Of a DNA stretch of 64,000 nucleotides, positions 58,346-64,000 are shown piece by piece. Within the stretch, counting starts at the first letter, position 1; each line of letters begins with the position of its first letter. The notes under the pieces are model-generated. The model searched no databases. It was not told where the DNA came from and saw only the letters and a list, made by a program, of their open reading frames with translations. Origin of the DNA: Streptomyces sp. CB02980 (lineage in GTDB: Bacteria > Actinomycetota > Actinomycetes > Streptomycetales > Streptomycetaceae); NCBI RefSeq assembly GCF_014451325.2, contig NZ_JACSCH020000011.1, positions 1 to 64,000 on the forward strand. Reading direction: 5' to 3'. A program made the translations under genes and the position numbers.

Positions 58346-59956
58346 ATGACACGACAGGACAAGGGGACGGCCGGACGCCGCCGGGCCCGGTTCTCGGCCA
58401 CCGTCGCGGCTCTGCTGGCGGCCGGACTGGCCGTCGGAGGCTGCGGCGCGGGCGGCGAACGAACCAGCGCCGACCGGGCGAAGGGGGAGGGCGGCCGGAC
58501 CGCCCCGGCGGCCCCCGACGGGGGAGCGGGCACCGTGAACCCCGAGGGAGCCGAGGGCGCCGCGGAGGACCGGCGGCCGTCCTCCGCGCCCGCCCCCGAC
58601 TACCTCTCCACGTTCGCCCTGGACGTGGACACCGCCTCGTACGGCTACGCCCGCCGCACCCTCGCCGAGGGAAGGCTGCCGGACCCGGCGACCGTGCGCC
58701 CCGAGGAGTTCGTCAACAGCTTCCGTCCCGACTACCCGCGCCCGGAGGACAACGGCTTCAGCGTGACCCTCGACGGGGCCCGCGCCGGGCAGGACGGCTG
58801 GTCCCTGGTCCGGGTCGGTCTCGCCACGCGCGCGGCGGACCGGAGCGGCGAACGCCCGCCCGCCGCCCTCACCTTCGTCGTCGACGTCTCCGGCTCGATG
58901 GCCGAGCCGGGCCGGCTCGACCTGGTCAAGGAGTCGCTCGGACTGCTCGCCGACGAGCTCCGCGACGACGACTCGATCGGCCTCGTCACCTTCAGCGACC
59001 AGGCCGAGACCCGGCTGCCGCTGACCCGGGTGGGCGACGCCCGCGGCCGGATCCGCGAGGTGGTGGACTCCCTCGCGACGAGCTCCTCCACCAATGTCGA
59101 GGCGGGCGTCCGCACCGGCTACGACGTGGCCGTCGACGGCCACCGCGAGGGCGCCACCAACAGGGTCGTGCTGCTCTCCGACGCACTCGCCAACACCGGT
59201 GCCACCGGGGCCGGGACGATCCTGGAACGCATCGACGCGGAGCGGAAGCGGTACGGGATCACCCTCTTCGGCGTCGGCGTGGGCAGCGACTACGGCGACG
59301 CGTTCATGGAGCAGCTAGCCGACCGGGGCGACGGCCAGACCACGTACGTCTCCGACTCGGCGCAGGCCCGCAAGGTCTTCGTCGACCAGCTGCCCGCCCA
59401 TGTCGAACTGCGCGCGCGGGACGCCAAGGCGCAGGTCTCCTTCGACCGGCGGACCGTCGAGAAGTTCCGGCTGATCGGCTACGAGAACCGTGAGGTCGCC
59501 GACGAGGACTTCCGGAACGACCGGGTCGACGGCGGTGAGGTCGGTGCCGGTCACACGGTCACCGCGCTGTACGCGGTCAGGACCAGGGCCGGGGCCACCG
59601 GCCCGGTGGCCACCGCCACCGTCCGCTGGCTCGACCCGGCCACGCGCGCGCCCCACGAGCGTTCCGGCTCGGTCGGCACGGCCGCCCTCGCCGGTGACCT
59701 CTGGGGCGGCGGCCACGACAGCCTGCAGCTGACGGCGGTCACCGCCTACTTCGCGGACGCCCTGCGGGGCGGCGACCTGCCGGGCGCGCCGGGGTTTCCG
59801 GCGCTCGCGGAGCGCGCCGAGTCGATCGCCGGCCGGTCGGGTTCGGCGGTGGTGCGGGACCTGGCCGAGGCCGTACGGCAGGCCGACCGGCTGCGCGGGC
59901 CGACCGAAGGGGCCACTCACGAGGGCGAGGTGAAATCCGGCGACCCGTACAGCTGA
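58346..59956 (+). CDS. VWA domain lipoprotein (von Willebrand factor type A, YfbK-like)
   Basis: 536 residues. A lipoprotein signal ends in a lipobox-like AVGGC (residue about 33). An N-terminal VWA-associated domain (STFALDVDTASYGYARRTLA) is followed by a VWA domain (about 165-345) with the MIDAS residues in VVDVSGSMAEPGRLDLV, LATSSSTNVEAGVRTG and LLSDALANTGATG. The C-terminal part (DUF3520-like) contains AFMEQLADRGDGQTTYVSD and ERAESIAGRSGSAVVRD. It probably binds metal-dependent partners at the cell surface. AGGGGGAG precedes the ATG. Confidence 0.88.
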   Translation: MTRQDKGTAGRRRARFSATVAALLAAGLAVGGCGAGGERTSADRAKGEGGRTAPAAPDGGAGTVNPEGAEGAAEDRRPSSAPAPDYLSTFALDVDTASYGYARRTLAEGRLPDPATVRPEEFVNSFRPDYPRPEDNGFSVTLDGARAGQDGWSLVRVGLATRAADRSGERPPAALTFVVDVSGSMAEPGRLDLVKESLGLLADELRDDDSIGLVTFSDQAETRLPLTRVGDARGRIREVVDSLATSSSTNVEAGVRTGYDVAVDGHREGATNRVVLLSDALANTGATGAGTILERIDAERKRYGITLFGVGVGSDYGDAFMEQLADRGDGQTTYVSDSAQARKVFVDQLPAHVELRARDAKAQVSFDRRTVEKFRLIGYENREVADEDFRNDRVDGGEVGAGHTVTALYAVRTRAGATGPVATATVRWLDPATRAPHERSGSVGTAALAGDLWGGGHDSLQLTAVTAYFADALRGGDLPGAPGFPALAERAESIAGRSGSAVVRDLAEAVRQADRLRGPTEGATHEGEVKSGDPYS

Positions 59957-59989
59957 CGCGTGGGGCGGGCAGCGGGTGAGAATGGCCGC

Positions 59990-60457
59990 ATGGCTTCCCT
60001 GCTGCTCGCCCTCGCCATCGGATCCACCGGCCTGTACGCCGGTTTCATGCTGATCTTCCAGACCGGGATCATGCCCGCGCTCGCCCGTCTGACGGACGCC
60101 GAGTTCGTCACCGCGATGCGCCGGATCAACGAAGCCGTCCCGAGGGGCGTGTTCCTGATCGTCTTCCTCGGGGTGGTCGCCTTCCCCGTCGCCGCGTTCT
60201 TCGTCCCCGTCGACGGCCGGACGGACACCCAGAAGTGGCTGGTGCTCGCGGGGCTCGTGTGCGCGGCCCTCAACCACGCGGTCACCATCGGCGGGAACAT
60301 CCCGCTCAACAACGCGCTGGCCGCGTCGGAGGCCACGGGCGACGAGCCGTCGGCCGTCCGGGCCGCCTTCGAGAAGCGCTGGAACGGTTTCCACCGTGTC
60401 CGTACGCCCCTGATCGTCCTCGCGTTCGGCCTGCTGACCGCCGCCGCCGTCGTCTAG
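59990..60457 (+). CDS. DUF1772 family membrane protein
   Basis: 155 residues with four predicted membrane segments (LLLALAIGSTGLYAGFMLIF, GVFLIVFLGVVAFPVAAFFV, VLAGLVCAALNHAVTIGGNI, PLIVLAFGLLTAAAVV). NIPLNNALAA and a later EKRWNGFHRVRT are DUF1772 marks. Anthrone oxygenase-like relatives exist, but the function here is unknown. A GAGAAT -10 (59978-59983) lies six bases before ATG 59990, so it may be leaderless. Confidence 0.82.
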   Translation: MASLLLALAIGSTGLYAGFMLIFQTGIMPALARLTDAEFVTAMRRINEAVPRGVFLIVFLGVVAFPVAAFFVPVDGRTDTQKWLVLAGLVCAALNHAVTIGGNIPLNNALAASEATGDEPSAVRAAFEKRWNGFHRVRTPLIVLAFGLLTAAAVV

Positions 60458-60869
60458 GGCGGCCCGTCCCGGCCCCTTCCGCCCCCTTCCGCCCCTTTCC
60501 GCCCCCCGGCCCGTCGGCATGCCCCGGCGGGCCGTTCGGCTGCCCGCACCCCCGGAGCCCGCCGGCCGCGGAACCGTACCCGGCCGACGGTTTCTGGCGT
60601 GAACTCGTGCGTGTCGGCCTCTTCACCCTTCGCCAGGGTCCCGCGAAAGCGTACCTACGAGTCCGGAAACAGTCTTCGGGTGTGTGTCGGTCTGCGCCAG
60701 TGACGAAAATCCTACGCCCTTATAGGCCCTCAAAGGGGGTGAATCACCCCGATATCCCGGGTTGGGTTTCCGTACCCTCCGGTTTCTTATTGACATGCCT
60801 ACGGGGGTCTTTTCTAATCATCGAGAGTCATCCCGCGCGCTGACACCGCACAGGCATGGAGGGGGCAAG
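60458..60869. other. 412-bp promoter region of the SARP-like regulator
   Basis: The first 140 bp are GC-rich with three CCTTCCGC-like repeats and a terminator-like GGCCCG/CGGGCC hairpin near 60510-60535. The rest is AT-richer and holds the GGGGTG-AAT-CACCCC hairpin (60736-60750), a GGGT-TTCCGT-ACCC hairpin and a consensus promoter (60790-60818). No protein gene is supported. Confidence 0.55.
60736..60818 (+). promoter_or_regulatory. Consensus promoter and upstream hairpin of the SARP-like gene
   Basis: TTGACA (60790-60795), 17 bp, TCTAAT (60813-60818) is a near-perfect vegetative promoter, with about 45 bp of leader to GTG 60870. The perfect dyad GGGGTGAATCACCCC (60736-60750) lies 40 bp upstream and may be an activator site. 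Confidence 0.7.
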
Positions 60870-61751
60870 GTGGACGTCCGGATTCTGGGGGGACTGTCGG
60901 TACGTGAGCACGGGGTGTCGATCACGCCGACAGCCGCCGCGCCCCGGCAGCTCCTCGCCCTACTCACGGCCAGCGCCGACCAGGTCGTCCCCGTGACGGT
61001 GCTCACCGAGGAGCTGTGGCCGTCCGGTGCGCCGCGCGGCGCCCGCGCCGAACTCCAGGCCCACATAACCGAGTTGCGCGCCCTCATCACCGGTGCGCTG
61101 CGCGGTGCCCCCTCGGCGGAGCCCGGGCCCGGCTGGTCCGACCGGCGCACCGCCGACGCGATCCTCGTCTCCCAGCCCGGCGGCTACCGGCTCGACACCG
61201 GCGGCGGTACCAACGACGTCCGGCAGTTCGAGCGCGCGGCCGGCGCCGGATACCGCGCCATGGAGGCCGGCGACCTCGACCGCGCCGCACTCCGCCTCGG
61301 CGAGGCCCTCGCCCTGTGGCGCGGTGAACCCTACGCCGGCGTCGCCGCGGGACCCCGCCTCCGCCGGGAGGTCGAGCGCCTCGAAACCTCGCGGCTGAGC
61401 GTCCTCGACCAGTGGGTGGAAGCCCAGTTGGGCCTCGGCCGGCACGTGGAACTCGTCCCCGAACTCTCCGGGCTCGTCGCCCGCTACCGCACCAACGAGC
61501 CCCTCCACGCCCACTACATGGTGGCCCTGCTGCGCTGCGGCCAGCACGACGAGGCCCTCACCGTGTACGAGCGGCTGCGCGTGGCCCTCAAGGGGGAGAG
61601 CGGCATGGAGCCCTCGGCGCGGCTGCGCCGCCTCCAGCGCTCGGTCCTCGCCGTACGGAACACCGAGGTCCGCCCGTTCTACGCGCCTCGCATCCCGGCC
61701 CAGTTCAGCCCCGCGCGGGCCCGGCTCGTCCCGGCGGGATCCGTGGGCTGA
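60870..61751 (+). CDS. SARP-type (AfsR/BTAD) transcriptional regulator
   Basis: 293 residues with an OmpR-like winged HTH (about 1-105: VDVRILGGLSVREHGVSITP, then QLLALLTASADQVVPVTVLTEELWP in two parts) and a bacterial transcriptional activation domain (about 110-270, RQFERAAGAGYRAMEAGDLD and MVALLRCGQHDEALTVYERL). SARP proteins usually activate antibiotic clusters, but none is in this window. GTG 60870 is preferred for its GGAGGGGG site; the frame is open to 60762 but that passes through the promoter. Confidence 0.88.
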   Translation: MDVRILGGLSVREHGVSITPTAAAPRQLLALLTASADQVVPVTVLTEELWPSGAPRGARAELQAHITELRALITGALRGAPSAEPGPGWSDRRTADAILVSQPGGYRLDTGGGTNDVRQFERAAGAGYRAMEAGDLDRAALRLGEALALWRGEPYAGVAAGPRLRREVERLETSRLSVLDQWVEAQLGLGRHVELVPELSGLVARYRTNEPLHAHYMVALLRCGQHDEALTVYERLRVALKGESGMEPSARLRRLQRSVLAVRNTEVRPFYAPRIPAQFSPARARLVPAGSVG

Positions 61752-61874
61752 CCGCTCGACGCGGCCCGGAGCACGGCCGCCCGTTCGACATCACAGCCCT
61801 CCGAGGATGGCCGGTCTGACCAGCCGGACACCTCCCGGGGGCCTTCACCGGGAATGAAGTGCGGGAACTCACCG

Positions 61875-61903
61875 TTGACCGACTCCCGAAGCCGAATTAG
61901 TTT
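61875..61903 (+). promoter_or_regulatory. Promoter of the GAF-PucR regulator gene
   Basis: TTGACC (61875-61880), 17 bp, TAGTTT (61898-61903). CCGAA and TTCGG arms flank the -10 as a short dyad. Confidence 0.55.
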
Positions 61904-61965
61904 CGGCGAGCAGTACGGGTTTCCTCCCAGGTGCCCGATTTCGCTCGACTACGGGGGACGGGGCC

Positions 61966-63993
61966 ATGACCTTGCACGGCGCGGACGGAGCCGGTGCCGA
62001 CGCGCTGCTCACGGTCCTCGAACTACTCGCCCGGCAGGCTCCGCCCGCCCACTTCGACACCCTCCTCGACGAGGCCCGGCTCGCCGGGCCTGGCGGAGCG
62101 GAACTCGACCGCGTCGAACGGGCCGTGGCACTCGCCGGTGAGGTGAACGCCGGACGCGAGCAGGACGCGCGCCGCGAAGCCGGACTCGCCGCGCTCACCG
62201 ACACCGCCCGCGACCTCACCCTGTCGTACGACCTCGACAGCCTGCTGCGCGTGATCATCCGTCGAGCCCGCCGGCTCCTCGGCCTCGACCTGGCGTACGT
62301 GACCCTGCGCGGCCCGCACGGAGTCTGCTACGTCCACTCCGCCGAGGGCTCCCGCACCGGACAGGCCGGCGGCCCGAGGATCGCCCCCGGTCTGCGGATC
62401 GCCGAGGGGTACGGGCTGGGCGGCGCCGTCCAGTCGCACGGCGAGGCCGTGTGGACCGCCGACCGCCTCGCCGACGAACGCTTCGCCTCCTTCGACTCCC
62501 TCGACGCCGGCGTCCACGCACCCGCCTTCGACGAGGTCGCCGAAGCGGCCCTGCGCGCCGAGGAACTGCACGCGATCATGGCTGCGCCGCTGCGCAGCGG
62601 CGACACCGTGATCGGCGTCCTGCACGGAGCGGACCGGCGGGTCCGCCACCACACCGGCGAGGAGATCGGGCTCCTCACCGCGCTCGCCGACCTCGCCGCA
62701 CTCGCCGTCGAGAAGGCCGGACTCCTCGAAAGGACCAGGGCCGAGGTCTCCGAACTCGAACGGGACAGCTCCCGGGTCCGCACCAGCCTCACCCGGATGC
62801 GGCACGTCAGCGAGGCCCACGGCCGGATCATGAACCTCGTGCTCGCCGGCGGGGACCTGGGCAGTGTCGCCAAGGCCGCCGCCGACGCCCTCGACGCGAC
62901 GGTGATGATCCGCGACCAGGGCGGCCGCTGCCTCGCCACCGCAGGAGACATACCCGGCCTCGTCGAGGAGGCCGTCGCCAAGGCCTCGCTCGACGCACAC
63001 GCCCGCCGCCGCCCGGTCCTCGCCGACGACGACACCTGGGTCGCCCCCGTCATCGCCGGCTCCGAAGACCTCGGCGGCCTCGTCATCCGCGCCGCCGGCG
63101 GCCTCACCGGCGAGGACGAGCGGCTCCTCGAACTCGCCGCCCAGTCCGTCGCCTTCCTCCTCCTCATGCGGCGCTCCACCGCCGTCGCCGAGGGACCCGT
63201 CCGCGACGAACTCCTCGACGACCTCATCGCCGACCCGCCGCACGCACCCCAGCAGATCGCCCAGCGCGCCCGCCGCCTCGGCGTCGACCTGCGCAAACCG
63301 CACGTCCTCGTGCTCGCCCGGCCGGAGGGCGGAGAACAGGGCAGGGCCGTGGTGTGGGCGTCCTCGTACGCGTACCGCCTCAGCGGTCTGAAGACCGTGC
63401 AGGGCGGCTGCATCGTGCTGCTGCTCCCCGGCATCGACGCCTCGGCCGCCGCCAGGGCCGTCGCCGACGAACTGTCCCCGCTGCTCGGCCACCCCGTATC
63501 CGTCGCCGCCGCCGGACCCGGTCAGAGCCCGGACGGCGTCGCCCGGATGCACCAGGAGGCCGGGCGCTGCCTGGACGCGATGAGCGCCCTCGGCGGCACC
63601 GGCTCCGCGGCGTCCGTGCAGGACCTGGGCTTCCTCGGGCTGCTGCTCTCCGACGACAACGACGTCGACGGCTTCGTCGAGGCGGCGATCGGACCCGTAC
63701 TCGACTACGACGCCGAGCGGTTCACCGACCTCACCCACACCCTGGAGGCGTACTTCGCCTCCGGCGGCAGCCCGACCAACGCGGCCGAGGCGCTCCACGT
63801 CCACCCCAACACGGTCTCGCGCCGGCTGGAACGGATCGGTGAACTCCTCGGCCCCGAGTGGCAGAAGCCCGGCCAGGTCCTGGAGGTCCAGCTGGCGCTG
63901 CGCCTCCAGCGCACCCGGGAGGTCCTGGCCAGGGGCCGCGCCACCGCGGACCCGGGCCGGCCGTCACCGGGTCCGCCGGAGCGGAGCGCCTGA
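61966..63993 (+). CDS. GAF domain PucR/CdaR-type transcriptional regulator
   Basis: 675 residues. An N-terminal helical part is followed by a GAF domain (about 80-245: TDTARDLTLSYDLDSLLRVI, GYGLGGAVQSHGEAVWTADR, IMAAPLRSGDTVIGVLHGAD), a coiled segment (about 250-280), a second sensor-like region, and a C-terminal PucR HTH (about 600-665: GGSPTNAAEALHVHPNTVSR). This is the layout of catabolic activators in Streptomyces that bind small aromatic or purine-related effectors; the target here is unknown. It probably regulates genes just right of the window. ATG 61966 has a GGGGGACGGG site. Confidence 0.88.
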   Translation: MTLHGADGAGADALLTVLELLARQAPPAHFDTLLDEARLAGPGGAELDRVERAVALAGEVNAGREQDARREAGLAALTDTARDLTLSYDLDSLLRVIIRRARRLLGLDLAYVTLRGPHGVCYVHSAEGSRTGQAGGPRIAPGLRIAEGYGLGGAVQSHGEAVWTADRLADERFASFDSLDAGVHAPAFDEVAEAALRAEELHAIMAAPLRSGDTVIGVLHGADRRVRHHTGEEIGLLTALADLAALAVEKAGLLERTRAEVSELERDSSRVRTSLTRMRHVSEAHGRIMNLVLAGGDLGSVAKAAADALDATVMIRDQGGRCLATAGDIPGLVEEAVAKASLDAHARRRPVLADDDTWVAPVIAGSEDLGGLVIRAAGGLTGEDERLLELAAQSVAFLLLMRRSTAVAEGPVRDELLDDLIADPPHAPQQIAQRARRLGVDLRKPHVLVLARPEGGEQGRAVVWASSYAYRLSGLKTVQGGCIVLLLPGIDASAAARAVADELSPLLGHPVSVAAAGPGQSPDGVARMHQEAGRCLDAMSALGGTGSAASVQDLGFLGLLLSDDNDVDGFVEAAIGPVLDYDAERFTDLTHTLEAYFASGGSPTNAAEALHVHPNTVSRRLERIGELLGPEWQKPGQVLEVQLALRLQRTREVLARGRATADPGRPSPGPPERSA

Positions 63994-64000
63994 TCCGTGT

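Overview
The window is high-GC actinobacterial chromosome, almost certainly Streptomyces. Evidence: strong G/C bias at third codon positions, many GTG starts, Streptomyces-type families (S37 peptidase, SARP/BTAD regulator, PucR regulators, Tat-exported glycosidase) and Streptomyces-like promoters. About 50 protein genes are supported, mostly core-type metabolism, transport and regulation. I found no tRNA, rRNA, CRISPR array, insertion sequence, phage or antibiotic cluster.

Layout. 1-5.5 kb: branched-chain acyl-CoA catabolism (5' end of accD1, divergent TetR gene with twin operators), a phosphatase-like protein, then acyl-CoA dehydrogenase, TesB thioesterase and a CDF metal transporter on the minus strand. 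5.5-8.6 kb: membrane-anchored HTH regulator, secreted protein and a metzincin-like protease. 8.8-15 kb: a probable guanidino-compound or arginine catabolic locus (PucR regulator, SSS symporter, ureohydrolase, TPP enzyme). 15-24.6 kb: single-chain asymmetric ABC exporter, small secreted protein, S37 aminopeptidase, GH3 glycosidase and LysR regulator. 24.7-29.3 kb: EamA permease coupled to a small kinase, S9 peptidase and a DUF4097 protein behind an operator-rich promoter. 29.3-30 kb: non-coding block of simple tandem repeats. 30-34.3 kb: LacI-controlled operon for an unknown sugar or polyol. 34.3-38.7 kb: VapC toxin with a degenerate antitoxin, RecD2 helicase, citrate synthase. 39-43 kb: CopA/CopZ copper efflux behind a CsoR-type operator, cation/proton antiporter. 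43-46.1 kb: TetR-MMPL pair. 46.2-53 kb: inositol catabolism (IolC, IolB, IolD, MmsA, plus a divergent TIM-barrel gene). 53.1-57.3 kb: GNAT, then an unusual secreted-hydrolase/ABC-ATPase fusion coupled to an ABC-2 permease. 57.4-64 kb: regulators (HTH, SARP, GAF-PucR), a VWA lipoprotein and a DUF1772 protein.

The most interesting items are the extracytoplasmic S15/PepX-like hydrolase fused through one membrane segment to an ABC ATPase (53705-57315), the vapC gene beside a frameshifted vapB remnant, the CGTTGC operator cluster before the DUF4097 gene with its neighbouring tandem-repeat block, and the structured non-coding region after citrate synthase. Many genes also appear leaderless, with a -10 hexamer 6-7 bases before the ATG.
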